A program made the translations under genes and the position numbers. From Pluralibacter gergoviae ATCC 33028 = NBRC 105706 (lineage in GTDB: Bacteria; Pseudomonadota; Gammaproteobacteria; Enterobacterales; Enterobacteriaceae), in the NCBI RefSeq assembly GCF_001598855.1, contig NZ_BCZS01000020.1, forward strand, positions 1 through 64,000: a DNA stretch of 64,000 nt. Reading direction: 5' to 3'. The notes under the pieces were generated by a model, which saw only the letters and a program-made list of their open reading frames with translations, searched no databases and was not told where the DNA came from. Of this stretch, positions 1 through 7,300 are shown piece by piece. Numbering within the stretch: the first letter of the stretch is position 1; the number at the start of each line of letters is the position of its first letter.

Positions 1-24
1 CGAGTAATCCTCCCGGATGCACCA
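1..24 (+). ncRNA. 3' tail of an RtT-like repeat (tRNA-Arg 3' copy)
   Basis: Positions 6-24 reproduce the last 19 nt of the adjacent tRNA-Arg genes, including CCA, but are preceded by 'cgagt' rather than a tRNA body. The same context occurs at 276-298, so this is the tail of another RtT-like spacer repeat cut by the window edge. The rest lies outside the window. Confidence 0.6.
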
Positions 25-86
25 TCTCTTACTTGATACGGCTTTAGCAGCAGTATCAAAATCTGCAGTAAAGTAAGTTTCCCGAT

Positions 87-163
87 GCATCCGTAGCTCA
101 GCTGGATAGAGTACTCGGCTACGAACCGAGCGGTCGGAGGTTCGAATCCTCCCGGATGCACCA
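87..163 (+). tRNA. tRNA-Arg (anticodon ACG)
   Basis: This is a 77-nt cloverleaf. The acceptor strands GCATCCG and CGGATGC pair, the D-arm is AGCTCAGCTGGATAGAGT, the anticodon loop is CTACGAA with anticodon ACG, the T-arm is GGAGGTTCGAATCCTCC, and the 3' CCA is encoded. It is the first of three identical copies. It corresponds to the argQ/argZ/argY/argV cluster that precedes yqaB in E. coli; the exact paralogue letter cannot be assigned. The A34 of this tRNA is normally edited to inosine by TadA so that it reads CGU, CGC and CGA. Confidence 0.98.
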
Positions 164-228
164 TATCTCTCCTTGATAACAGCGAATGCCGTTATTGAAT
201 AGAGCTGAAGCAGTAGGTTCAGCACCAG

Positions 229-298
229 GGAGGATAGCGTTGCTTTAGCAACGACCCTTAGGGCGAGGCGCAGCCGAGTAATCCTCCCGGATGCACCA
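229..298 (+). ncRNA. RtT-like RNA repeat in tRNA spacer
   Basis: The long spacer between the first two tRNA-Arg genes carries 'ggaggat' (229-235), a hairpin gttgc-ttta-gcaac, the stretch gcgaggcgcagccgag, and then a 19-nt perfect copy of the tRNA-Arg 3' end (280-298). The 'ggaggat' can pair with 'atcctcc' of the copied tRNA end, closing a structured domain. The arrangement matches the RtT repeats known from the E. coli tyrT tRNA operon, where spacer repeats also copy the last 19 bp of the tRNA. A near-identical unit lies at 644-713. Function is uncertain; in tyrT the RNA was linked to the stringent response. Confidence 0.65.
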
Positions 299-362
299 TA
301 TCTCTTACTTGATACGGCTTTAGCGGCGGTATCAATATCAGCAGTAAAGCAAGTTCCCCAAT

Positions 363-439
363 GCATCCGTAGCTCAGCTGGATAGAGTACTCGGCTACGA
401 ACCGAGCGGTCGGAGGTTCGAATCCTCCCGGATGCACCA
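363..439 (+). tRNA. tRNA-Arg (anticodon ACG)
   Basis: This 77-nt copy is identical to the tRNA at 87-163, with the same ACG anticodon and encoded CCA. It is followed by a short 62-nt spacer before the third copy. The spacers alternate between a long RtT-bearing type and a short type, which suggests expansion by duplication of a two-tRNA unit. Confidence 0.98.
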
Positions 440-501
440 TATCTCTTCTTGATACGGCTTTAGTGCAGTATCAAAATCTGCAGTAAAGTAAGTCTCCCGA
501 T

Positions 502-578
502 GCATCCGTAGCTCAGCTGGATAGAGTACTCGGCTACGAACCGAGCGGTCGGAGGTTCGAATCCTCCCGGATGCACCA
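502..578 (+). tRNA. tRNA-Arg (anticodon ACG)
   Basis: This is the third identical 77-nt tRNA-Arg(ACG) with encoded CCA. It is the last intact tRNA of the cluster and is followed by an RtT-like repeat at 644-713. I see no clear intrinsic terminator between here and the BON gene. Confidence 0.98.
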
Positions 579-643
579 TATCTCTCCTTGATAATAGCAA
601 ATGCCGTTATTGAATGGAGCTGAAGCGATAGGTTCAGCTCTGG

Positions 644-713
644 GGAGGATAGCGTTGCTTTAGCAACGACCCGTCGGGCGAGGCGCAGCCGAGTCATCCT
701 CCCGGATGCACCA
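644..713 (+). ncRNA. RtT-like RNA repeat after the last tRNA-Arg
   Basis: This is the second full copy of the spacer unit at 229-298. It has the 'ggaggat' start, the gttgc/gcaac hairpin, the gcgaggcgcagccgag segment, and an 18-nt copy of the tRNA-Arg 3' end at 696-713. Differences from the first copy include ccttag to ccgtcg and gtaat to gtcat. The substitution next to the tRNA-end copy leaves the 'ggaggat'/'atcctcc' closing stem intact. The 579-911 gap contains this unit and, at its right end, the presumed promoter of the next gene; I see nothing else there. Confidence 0.65.
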
Positions 714-911
714 TATCTCTTCTTGAAAAAATCACGCACCGCTTCCTGATTTCGTTTCTGTTTCTGCGGATATCTAATCGCAATCACCCCCCTTTTGTGA
801 CTTTTGATGCCAAACCTTTGTGTCAGGCGCATAATGCCTTGGCATCTTTCTGATTTACGGCTAATTTATAGCAGTTAACGCTCTGTTTTCAGATAGCAAG
901 GAGAGAAATCC

Positions 912-1226
912 ATGAAATGGTTTAAATCTGCCTGCGCATTTGGCGCCGCTGCCGTTGTGGCAGTATCCCTGGCGGGCTGCGCGGGCTCTTCAACGAAGGA
1001 AAGTACCGGCGGCTTTATTGATGACTCCGTCATTACCACCAAAGTGAAATCCCAGCTGCTTGCTGATAAAGAGGTCAAATCCTCAGAAATTAGCGTTGTC
1101 ACCTTTAAAGGACGCGTCCAGCTGAGCGGCTTTGTCTCTTCTCAGAAGATTGCCAACCGCGCGGTGGAGATCACCCGCAACGTTAACGGCGTGCGCGTCG
1201 TTGAAAACGATATGCAGATTAAGTAA
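912..1226 (+). CDS. BON-domain lipoprotein (OsmY/DolP-like)
   Basis: The 104-aa precursor begins with a lipoprotein signal peptide whose lipobox LAGC puts the acylated Cys at about residue 23. The mature part is a single BON domain (about residues 33-103). Its pattern, 'FIDDSVITTKVKSQLL', then 'VVTFKGRVQLSGFV' and 'VNGVRVVENDMQIK', matches the BON domains of OsmY and DolP. BON proteins bind phospholipid and act at the outer membrane or in the periplasm. The start is supported by AAGGAG about 10 nt upstream. It is a monocistronic gene ended by a strong terminator, inserted between the tRNA cluster and yqaB relative to E. coli. The specific role is not known. Confidence 0.85.
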   Translation: MKWFKSACAFGAAAVVAVSLAGCAGSSTKESTGGFIDDSVITTKVKSQLLADKEVKSSEISVVTFKGRVQLSGFVSSQKIANRAVEITRNVNGVRVVENDMQIK

Positions 1227-1240
1227 CGTCAGCAAATCAA

Positions 1241-1275
1241 CAACAAAGGCACCTGACGGTGCCTTTGTTGTCTCT
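1241..1275 (+). terminator. Intrinsic terminator of the BON lipoprotein gene
   Basis: A perfect 13-bp stem, caacaaaggcacc / ggtgcctttgttg, encloses the loop TGAC. It lies 15 nt after the stop codon. The T-rich end of the stem acts as the short U tract. Confidence 0.85.
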
Positions 1276-1342
1276 GGCGGCAGCGACAAGCGGCGGCGTT
1301 TGAGCTAAAGTAATCATCCGCTAAAACGCAGCAGGGGAAGCG

Positions 1343-1909
1343 ATGTACGACCGTTACGCAGGACTGATTTTCGACATGGATGGCACCATCCTGGATACCG
1401 AGCCGACTCACCGCCAGGCCTGGCGCGAGGTGCTCGGTCGTTACGACATGCGCTTTGACGAGCAGGCCGTGGTGGCGCTGAACGGTTCTCCGACCTGGCG
1501 CATTGCCCAGGCCATTATCGAGCTGAACAGCGCCCGTCTCGATCCTCACCTGTTGGCCCGCGAAAAAACCGATGCGGTAAAGGCGATGCTGCTGGACACC
1601 GTGCGTCCGCTGCCGCTGATTGAGGTGGTAAAAGCCTGGCACGGGCGTCGCCCGATGGCCGTCGGCACCGGCAGCGAGCGCGCCGTGGCCGAAGCGCTGC
1701 TTAAACATCTGGGCTTGCGCGAGCTGTTCAGCGCGGTGGTGACCGCTGACGACGTTGAGAACCACAAGCCGGCACCGGACACCTTTTTACTCTGCGCCGA
1801 GCGTATGGGCATTGCGCCGGAACGCTGCGTGGTGTTTGAAGATGCCGACTTCGGCCTGCAGGCGGCCCGCAGGGCGGGGATGGACGCCGTGGATGTTCGC
1901 CTGCTGTGA
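1343..1909 (+). CDS. yqaB: HAD-family sugar phosphatase YqaB
   Basis: This 188-aa haloacid dehalogenase-like phosphatase has the same length as E. coli YqaB and aligns throughout. Motif I is FDMDGT with the nucleophile and acid/base Asp pair (about residues 11-13). Motif II is the Thr of VGTGS (about 113), motif III is the Lys in NHKPAPDT (about 143), and motif IV is FEDADFG. In E. coli the enzyme dephosphorylates fructose-1-phosphate and 6-phosphogluconate. It is cytosolic. Its stop overlaps the GTG start of yqaA (GTGA), so the pair is translationally coupled. 'gcaggggaag' upstream supplies the ribosome binding site. Confidence 0.96.
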   Translation: MYDRYAGLIFDMDGTILDTEPTHRQAWREVLGRYDMRFDEQAVVALNGSPTWRIAQAIIELNSARLDPHLLAREKTDAVKAMLLDTVRPLPLIEVVKAWHGRRPMAVGTGSERAVAEALLKHLGLRELFSAVVTADDVENHKPAPDTFLLCAERMGIAPERCVVFEDADFGLQAARRAGMDAVDVRLL

Positions 1910-2334
1910 CCGATGCGCTGGGGCTGGCGTCTATGCTTACCAGCAGCTTTCTCAGCGCCACGCTGCTGCCGGGCAACTCCGAAGTCGTCCTGACCGGAAT
2001 GCTCATCGCCGGCGTCAGCCAGCCGTGGTGGCTGGTATTAACCGCAACAATCGGTAATAGCCTTGGTGGGGTAACTAACGTTATCCTTGGACGCCTGTTT
2101 CCACAGCGGAAGAACGTCCGCTGGCGGGAAAAGGCGGAGGGCTGGCTGAGACGCTACGGCCCTGCCACACTATTACTAAGCTGGCTGCCGGTGATAGGCG
2201 ATCTGCTCTGCCTGCTGGCAGGCTGGATGCGCCTCTCCTGGGGGCCGGTGCTCTTTTTCTTATGCCTTGGAAAGGCGCTGCGCTATGGGGCTATTGCTAT
2301 CGTAACGCTACAGGGTATGACGTGGTGGCAATAA
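1906..2334 (+). CDS. yqaA: DedA-family inner membrane protein YqaA
   Basis: This 142-aa membrane protein of the DedA/SNARE-associated superfamily matches E. coli YqaA in length and in the segments 'SSFLSATLLPGNSEVV' and 'GNSLGGVTNVILGR'. Three or four hydrophobic segments are visible. DedA relatives are implicated in lipid scrambling and membrane homeostasis, but YqaA itself has no firm role. The start is GTG, overlapping the yqaB stop by 3 nt. The roughly 100-bp gap to gshA contains a small hairpin (gcctgcgagcaggc) and the gshA promoter region. Confidence 0.93.
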   Translation: MTDALGLASMLTSSFLSATLLPGNSEVVLTGMLIAGVSQPWWLVLTATIGNSLGGVTNVILGRLFPQRKNVRWREKAEGWLRRYGPATLLLSWLPVIGDLLCLLAGWMRLSWGPVLFFLCLGKALRYGAIAIVTLQGMTWWQ

Positions 2335-2433
2335 TTGGACTGATTGTGACCTTTGGGGCCTGCGAGCAGGCTCTTACGCATTAACCATTACAATTATGCT
2401 TAATACAATGATTTCGACAGGCGGGAGGTCAAT

Positions 2434-3990
2434 TTGATCCCGGACGTATCACAGGCGCTGGCCTGGCTGGAAAAACATCCTCAGGCCGTAAAGGGGATCC
2501 AGCGCGGTCTTGAGCGCGAAACGCTGCGCGTAAATGCAGATGGCTCACTGGCGACGACCGGTCACCCGGACGCCCTCGGCGCGGCGCTGACCCATAAATG
2601 GATAACTACCGACTTTGCCGAAGCATTGCTGGAATTTATTACGCCGGTAGACGGCGACATCAATCATATGCTCACGCTGCTGCGCGACGTACACCGCTTC
2701 ACCGCACGTAATATCGGCGATGAGCGGATGTGGCCGCTTAGCATGCCGTGCTACATCGCCCCCGGCCAGGAGATTGAGCTGGCCCAGTACGGTACCTCGA
2801 ATATTGGTCGTCTGAAGACGCTGTATCGCGAAGGCCTGAAGAACCGCTACGGCGCGCTGATGCAGACGATCTCCGGCGTCCACTACAACTTCTCCCTGCC
2901 GATGGCGTTCTGGCAGGCGAAGTGCGGCGTTGAGAGCGCAGAGCAGGGCAAAGAGGCGATCTCCGCGGGCTATTTCCGCCTGATCCGCAACTACTACCGC
3001 TTCGGCTGGGTTATCCCGTACCTGTTCGGCGCCTCGCCGGCCATCTGCTCGTCGTTCCTGCAGGGTAAAAAGACGACGCTGCCGTTCGAGGAGACCGAAG
3101 GCGGCATGTACTACCTGCCGTACGCCACCTCCCTGCGCATGAGCGATCTGGGCTATACCAATAAGTCGCAAAGCAATCTCGGTATTACCTTTAACGATTT
3201 GCACGGCTACGTGGCAGGATTGAAGCGGGCGATTAAAACGCCGTCGGAGGAGTTTGCCCGCATCGGCGTAGAGAAAGACGGTAAGTACCGGCAGATCAAC
3301 AGCAACATCCTGCAGATCGAAAACGAGCTGTATGCCCCTATCCGACCCAAGCGCGTGACCCGCAGCGGCGAAACGCCGTCGGACGCGCTGCTGCGCGGCG
3401 GCATCGAATATATCGAAGTCCGCTCGCTGGACATCAACCCGTTCTCGCCGACCGGCGTGGACGAGCAGCAGGTGCGCTTCCTCGACCTGTTTATGGTCTG
3501 GTGCGTGCTGGCGGATGCGCCGGAGATGAGCAGCGACGAGCTATTGTGTACCAAAACCAACTGGAATCGGGTGATTCTGGAAGGGCGCAAGCCGGGGCTG
3601 ACGCTGGGCATCGGCTGCGAAACCGCGCAGTTCCCGCTGGCGCAGGTCGGCAAGGATCTGTTTGCCGATCTCAGGCGCGTGGCGCAGACGCTGGACGGTA
3701 TTGAAGGCGGCGACGCCTACCAGCAGGTGTGCGACGAACTGACGGCAAGTTTCGACAATCCCGATTTAACCTTCTCTGCGCGCATTTTGCGCGCTATGCT
3801 TGAAGACGGCATTGGCGGCACCGGCAGGGCGCTGGGCGATAAGTACCGGACAATGCTGCGGGAAGAGCCGCTGGAGATTTTACGCGAAGCGGATTTTGTT
3901 GCCGAGCGCGAAGCGTCGCGGGTGCGTCAGCGTGAGATTGAGGCGGCGGATAGCGAGCCGTTTGCAGCGCTGGTCGCCCGGCACGCCTGA
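2434..3990 (+). CDS. gshA: Glutamate-cysteine ligase (gamma-glutamylcysteine synthetase)
   Basis: This 518-aa enzyme catalyses the first and rate-limiting step of glutathione synthesis, the ATP-dependent ligation of glutamate and cysteine. Its length equals E. coli GshA and it aligns end to end, for example '[14 protein letters not shown]' near the N-terminus and '[14 protein letters not shown]' in the active-site region. The start codon is TTG, preceded by GGGAGG at about 6-nt spacing. E. coli gshA also uses TTG, which holds expression down. It is cytosolic and its product feeds GshB. The downstream gap to luxS carries MicA on the opposite strand. Confidence 0.98.
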   Translation: MIPDVSQALAWLEKHPQAVKGIQRGLERETLRVNADGSLATTGHPDALGAALTHKWITTDFAEALLEFITPVDGDINHMLTLLRDVHRFTARNIGDERMWPLSMPCYIAPGQEIELAQYGTSNIGRLKTLYREGLKNRYGALMQTISGVHYNFSLPMAFWQAKCGVESAEQGKEAISAGYFRLIRNYYRFGWVIPYLFGASPAICSSFLQGKKTTLPFEETEGGMYYLPYATSLRMSDLGYTNKSQSNLGITFNDLHGYVAGLKRAIKTPSEEFARIGVEKDGKYRQINSNILQIENELYAPIRPKRVTRSGETPSDALLRGGIEYIEVRSLDINPFSPTGVDEQQVRFLDLFMVWCVLADAPEMSSDELLCTKTNWNRVILEGRKPGLTLGIGCETAQFPLAQVGKDLFADLRRVAQTLDGIEGGDAYQQVCDELTASFDNPDLTFSARILRAMLEDGIGGTGRALGDKYRTMLREEPLEILREADFVAEREASRVRQREIEAADSEPFAALVARHA

Positions 3991-3998
3991 CAGAAAAG

Positions 3999-4071
3999 AA
4001 AAAGGCCACATCACTGTGGCCAAACTTTCATCTCTGAAAACAGGGATGATGATAACAAATGCGCGTCTTTC
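3999..4071 (-). ncRNA. micA: MicA small RNA
   Basis: The minus strand reads GAAAGACGCGCATTTGTTAT at the 5' end, then a hairpin region, and ends in ggccaca-gtga-tgtggcc followed by five U. This is the E. coli MicA sequence with a few changes, in the same place (between gshA and luxS, antisense to the luxS leader). MicA is an Hfq-dependent sRNA that blocks ompA and other outer-membrane mRNAs under envelope stress. It also base-pairs with the luxS 5' UTR and leads to RNase III processing. The 5' seed 'GAAAGACGCGCAUUUGU' is intact. Confidence 0.95.
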
Positions 4072-4076
4072 ATATA

Positions 4077-4104
4077 CTGAGACTCGCCCGGGAACAAAGA
4101 GTTC
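4077..4104 (-). promoter_or_regulatory. Sigma-E promoter of micA
   Basis: On the minus strand GAACTC (4099-4104) lies 16 nt upstream of TCTCAG (4077-4082). The latter ends 6 nt before the MicA 5' end at 4071. This fits the sigma-E pattern GAACTT-N16-TCTGA and the known sigma-E control of micA. Confidence 0.75.
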
Positions 4105-4194
4105 AGTTTATTTTAAAAAAAATCACGCTCTTCAGCTGTTTTTCCCTCCTGCCCCTGGTCGGCAAGGGAACATGAAGAGTTCGGAGGAGACAAA

Positions 4195-4710
4195 ATGCCG
4201 TTACTTGATAGCTTTACTGTCGACCATACCCGAATGGAAGCGCCCGCCGTTCGCGTGGCCAAAACCATGAACACGCCCCACGGCGACGCAATCACGGTAT
4301 TCGACCTGCGCTTCTGCATCCCGAATAAAGAAGTGATGCCGGAGAAGGGCATTCATACCCTTGAGCACCTGTTCGCCGGCTTTATGCGTAACCACCTCAA
4401 CGGCGACGGCGTTGAGATCATCGATATTTCGCCGATGGGCTGCCGCACCGGCTTCTACATGAGCCTGATCGGGACGCCGGATGAGACCCGCGTGGCGAAG
4501 GCCTGGAAAGCGGCGATGGAAGACGTGCTGAAGGTCAAGGATCAGAACCAGATCCCCGAGCTGAACGTCTACCAGTGCGGTACTTACCAGATGCACTCCC
4601 TGCAGGAAGCGCAGGACATTGCCCGCCACATCATCGAGCACGACGTGCGCGTCAACAGCAATGAAGAGCTGGCGCTGCCGAAAGAGAAGCTCCAGGAACT
4701 GCACATCTAG
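4195..4710 (+). CDS. luxS: S-ribosylhomocysteine lyase (AI-2 synthase)
   Basis: This 171-aa enzyme has the canonical enterobacterial length. It cleaves S-ribosylhomocysteine to homocysteine and DPD, the precursor of autoinducer-2, in the activated methyl cycle. The metal-binding HTLEH motif (about residues 54-58, in '[12 protein letters not shown]') and the third ligand region '[11 protein letters not shown]' (Cys about 128) are present. The catalytic Cys lies in 'MGCRTGFYM' (about 83-84). The start has the strong ribosome binding site TCGGAGGA. The 5' leader lies opposite MicA, so antisense processing is expected. Confidence 0.98.
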   Translation: MPLLDSFTVDHTRMEAPAVRVAKTMNTPHGDAITVFDLRFCIPNKEVMPEKGIHTLEHLFAGFMRNHLNGDGVEIIDISPMGCRTGFYMSLIGTPDETRVAKAWKAAMEDVLKVKDQNQIPELNVYQCGTYQMHSLQEAQDIARHIIEHDVRVNSNEELALPKEKLQELHI

Positions 4711-4757
4711 TTCCGGCGCCGCTGCCCGGCGCGTCCTGCGCCGGGTGAGTTCTGTCG

Positions 4758-5522
4758 ATGACCGCGACCTTAACCTTCTCCTTCAGCGAACGTCCGCTGG
4801 TTCCCTTTGCCCATGATTACGCGCACGGCGACGCCGAGCCCTGGCACCAGCACGACTGCGCCCAGCTGCTGCATATTCTCAGCGGCGTCGTCAGGGTTGA
4901 AACGGCGGCAGGCTACTGGGTAGTGCCGCCGGGGCGCGGCGTCTGGCTACCGGCGGGAACGCCGCACGCCCTGCGAATGACCGGCCAGGTGGCCGCCAGA
5001 ACGCTGTTTATCGATCCCCTGGCCCGCGCGTGGCTGCCGGTAAGTTGCCAGATCGTGCAGATTGCGCCCCTGCTGCGCGAGCTAATTGTTGCCGCGCTCG
5101 ATCTGGAGGAGCGCTACGCGCCCGGCAGCCGGGCGGAGCGCATCTACGAGCTGATCCTTGACGAAATTCGCCTCATGTCGGTGCTGCCGTTCGGTCTTCC
5201 CGAGCCGGAGAGCCCCGCGCTGCGCCGGCTCTGCCAGCAGGTGCGCGATAATCCCGGCGAGGCGTGGGGCAGCGCCAGGGCCGCGCTGGCGGCGAATATC
5301 AGCGAGCGCACGCTCAACCGCCGCTTCCGCCAGCAGACGACGCTGAGCTGGAGCGAGTGGGTTCGGCGGGCAAGGCTGATGGAGGCGCTGGTGCGGCTCG
5401 CCCGCGGGGAGCCGGTGCTGAGGGTGGCGCTGGATCTCGGCTACGGTAGCCACAGCGCCTTCACGGCCATGTTTCGCCGGGTGATGGGCGTCTCACCCAG
5501 CGATTACTTTCATCACGACTAG
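4758..5522 (+). CDS. AraC-family transcriptional regulator with N-terminal cupin
   Basis: This 254-aa protein has an N-terminal cupin sensor (about residues 15-90). It shows 'PWHQHDCAQLLHILSG' and 'VPPGRGVWLPAGTPH', typical of the NimR/YdeO-like AraC subgroup. The C-terminal double helix-turn-helix spans about 155-250 and ends in 'LDLGYGSHSAFTAMFRRVMG'. It is cytoplasmic and binds DNA. It sits convergent to the leuA-type gene, with the two stops overlapping by a few bases. Both genes are inserted between luxS and emrB relative to E. coli. Ligand and targets cannot be read from the sequence; a neighbouring gene or an efflux gene are possible targets. Confidence 0.88.
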   Translation: MTATLTFSFSERPLVPFAHDYAHGDAEPWHQHDCAQLLHILSGVVRVETAAGYWVVPPGRGVWLPAGTPHALRMTGQVAARTLFIDPLARAWLPVSCQIVQIAPLLRELIVAALDLEERYAPGSRAERIYELILDEIRLMSVLPFGLPEPESPALRRLCQQVRDNPGEAWGSARAALAANISERTLNRRFRQQTTLSWSEWVRRARLMEALVRLARGEPVLRVALDLGYGSHSAFTAMFRRVMGVSPSDYFHHD

Positions 5523-7177
5523 GGCGCGTCGCCCGCCGCGTTGAGCAGGGCCTGCAAAGAGGCGCGGGCAACATCGCTGTCGATGCCGACCCCCCAGCGG
5601 CTGCTGCCGTCGGCCCGCAGGCAGCGGATATAGGCCACCGAGCGGCTGTCGCTGCGCTCCCCGAGCGTATGCTCATGGTAGTCGCGAATCACCACGCTTT
5701 GGCGCAGCAGTCCGCCCAGCGCCGCGGCGGCGGCGGAAAGCAGCCCGTTGCCTTTTCCTTCCAGCCTCCGGGTCTGAGCGCCGACGGCAACCGTCGCCTT
5801 CAGCGCCAGTTCGCCGTTGTTCAGGCTCTCGCTGGTGTACTGCCGCAGCGCCAGCGCCGGTTCCGGGATCAGACCATATCGCGCCCGGAACAGCTGCCAG
5901 AGCGCGCTGTGGGTCATCTCGCGGCCGTGGGTATCCGTTTCCCGCTGCACGTGCTGGCTGAAGTCCTGCTGCAGCCCGCGCGGCAGCCTGAGGCCGTGAT
6001 TCTGCTCGATAAGCCAGGCGCTGCCGCTTTTGCCCGACTGGCTGTTGACGCGGATCACCGCCTCATAGCTGCAGCCGATATCCTGCGGATCGATGGGCAG
6101 ATAGGGCATATTCCAGCGTTCGCCGGGCCTGCGGGCATCAAATCCTTTCTTAATCGCATCCTGATGCGAGCCGGAGAAGGCGGTATAGGCCAGGCTGCCC
6201 GCCCAGGGATGGCGCGGATGAACCGGCAGCTGGTTACAGGCTTCCACCACCTCGACGACGCGGCGCATATCATCAAAGCGCAGACCCGGGGAGATACCCT
6301 GGCTGTAGAGGTTCATGGTCAGCGTCACCAGGCAGACGTTGCCGGTGCGCTCGCCGTTGCCAAACAGGCAGCCCTCGACGCGATCGGCCCCGGCCATCAG
6401 GGCCAGTTCGGCGCTGGCGACGCCGGTACCGCGATCGTTGTGCGGATGAACGCTGATGCAGACATCCCGGCGGCGGGAGAAATGGCGGCAGAAATACTCT
6501 ATCTGATCGGCGTACACGTTGGGCGTACTCACCTCCACGGTGGCAGGCAGGTTGACGATCATCGGCCGGTCGACGCCGGGCTGCCAGACGTCGGCCACCG
6601 CCTCGCAGATCTCAAGGGCGAAATCCGGCTCGGTAAAGCAAAACGTCTCCGGTGAGTACTCATACTGCCAGCGGGTCTGCGGATACTGGTCGCACTGCTG
6701 GCGGATAAGCTGTGTAGACCTGACGGCGAGATCGACGATCTGCGCCTTATCCATGTTAAACACCAGCTCGCGAAACAGCGGAGCGGTGGCGTTATAGAGG
6801 TGAACCGTTGCGCTGCGGGCGCCGCGCAGGGCGTCAAAGGTGCGCAGGATCAGCGACTCCCTGGCCTGGGTCAGCACCTGGATCGTCACATCATCGGGAA
6901 TGCGCGCCTCATCAATCAGCTGGCGCACGAAATTAAAGTCGGTCTGCGAGGCCGACGGAAAGGCGACCTCGATCTCTTTAAAGCCGCAGCTCAGCAGCAG
7001 GTTCCAGAACTGCAGCTTGCGCTCGCCGTCCATCGGCTCCGCCAGCGCCTGATTGCCGTCCCGAAGATCGGTTGACAGCCAGCGCGGGGCCTGGCGCAGC
7101 GCGTTGTCCGGCCAGCGGCGGTCCGGCAGACTTATTTTTTCACTGGGGCGGTATTTATTCGCGGGGTTATTGAGCAT
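5519..7177 (-). CDS. leuA: 2-isopropylmalate synthase, long (actinobacterial/yeast-like) type
   Basis: This 552-aa protein begins at an ATG with AGGAGAAG just upstream. The N-terminal HMGL-like TIM barrel carries 'STDLRDGNQAL', the divalent metal and acetyl-CoA site motif typical of the longer LeuA class. It is followed by 'VSVHPHNDRGTGVASAE' with the HxH metal ligands. The C-terminal LeuA regulatory domain (about residues 420-550, 'LEGKGNGLLSAAAAALGG') is where leucine feedback binds. It would condense acetyl-CoA with 2-ketoisovalerate in leucine synthesis. The core leuABCD operon is not here, so this is presumably an additional, stand-alone paralogue. A relative acting on another 2-oxo acid cannot be excluded. 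Confidence 0.85.
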   Translation of the reverse strand: MLNNPANKYRPSEKISLPDRRWPDNALRQAPRWLSTDLRDGNQALAEPMDGERKLQFWNLLLSCGFKEIEVAFPSASQTDFNFVRQLIDEARIPDDVTIQVLTQARESLILRTFDALRGARSATVHLYNATAPLFRELVFNMDKAQIVDLAVRSTQLIRQQCDQYPQTRWQYEYSPETFCFTEPDFALEICEAVADVWQPGVDRPMIVNLPATVEVSTPNVYADQIEYFCRHFSRRRDVCISVHPHNDRGTGVASAELALMAGADRVEGCLFGNGERTGNVCLVTLTMNLYSQGISPGLRFDDMRRVVEVVEACNQLPVHPRHPWAGSLAYTAFSGSHQDAIKKGFDARRPGERWNMPYLPIDPQDIGCSYEAVIRVNSQSGKSGSAWLIEQNHGLRLPRGLQQDFSQHVQRETDTHGREMTHSALWQLFRARYGLIPEPALALRQYTSESLNNGELALKATVAVGAQTRRLEGKGNGLLSAAAAALGGLLRQSVVIRDYHEHTLGERSDSRSVAYIRCLRADGSSRWGVGIDSDVARASLQALLNAAGDAP

Positions 7178-7264
7178 GGTCTTCTCCTGTTGTCCGCTTT
7201 TATCCTCACCCGCGGGCGCGGCCGCCGCTTTAGCAAAGCGGACAATTGCTGGCGAAAAATGGAC

Positions 7265-7293
7265 AAAAAAAAGCCCTCTTCGCAAAGAGGGCC
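7265..7293 (-). terminator. Intrinsic terminator after emrB
   Basis: On the minus strand, directly after the emrB stop, gccctctttgcgaagagggc forms a stem-loop followed by eight T. It separates emrB from the leuA-type gene on the same strand. Confidence 0.9.
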
Positions 7294-7300
7294 CGGAGAT

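Noticed and set aside
258-832. Minus-strand frames across the tRNA-Arg cluster
   Set aside because: They translate tRNA genes and their repeats ('[14 protein letters not shown]'-type peptides), a known annotation artefact.
5669-6655. Long plus-strand frame opposite the leuA-type gene
   Set aside because: It is an antisense shadow of the high-GC leuA-type gene, with no family features.
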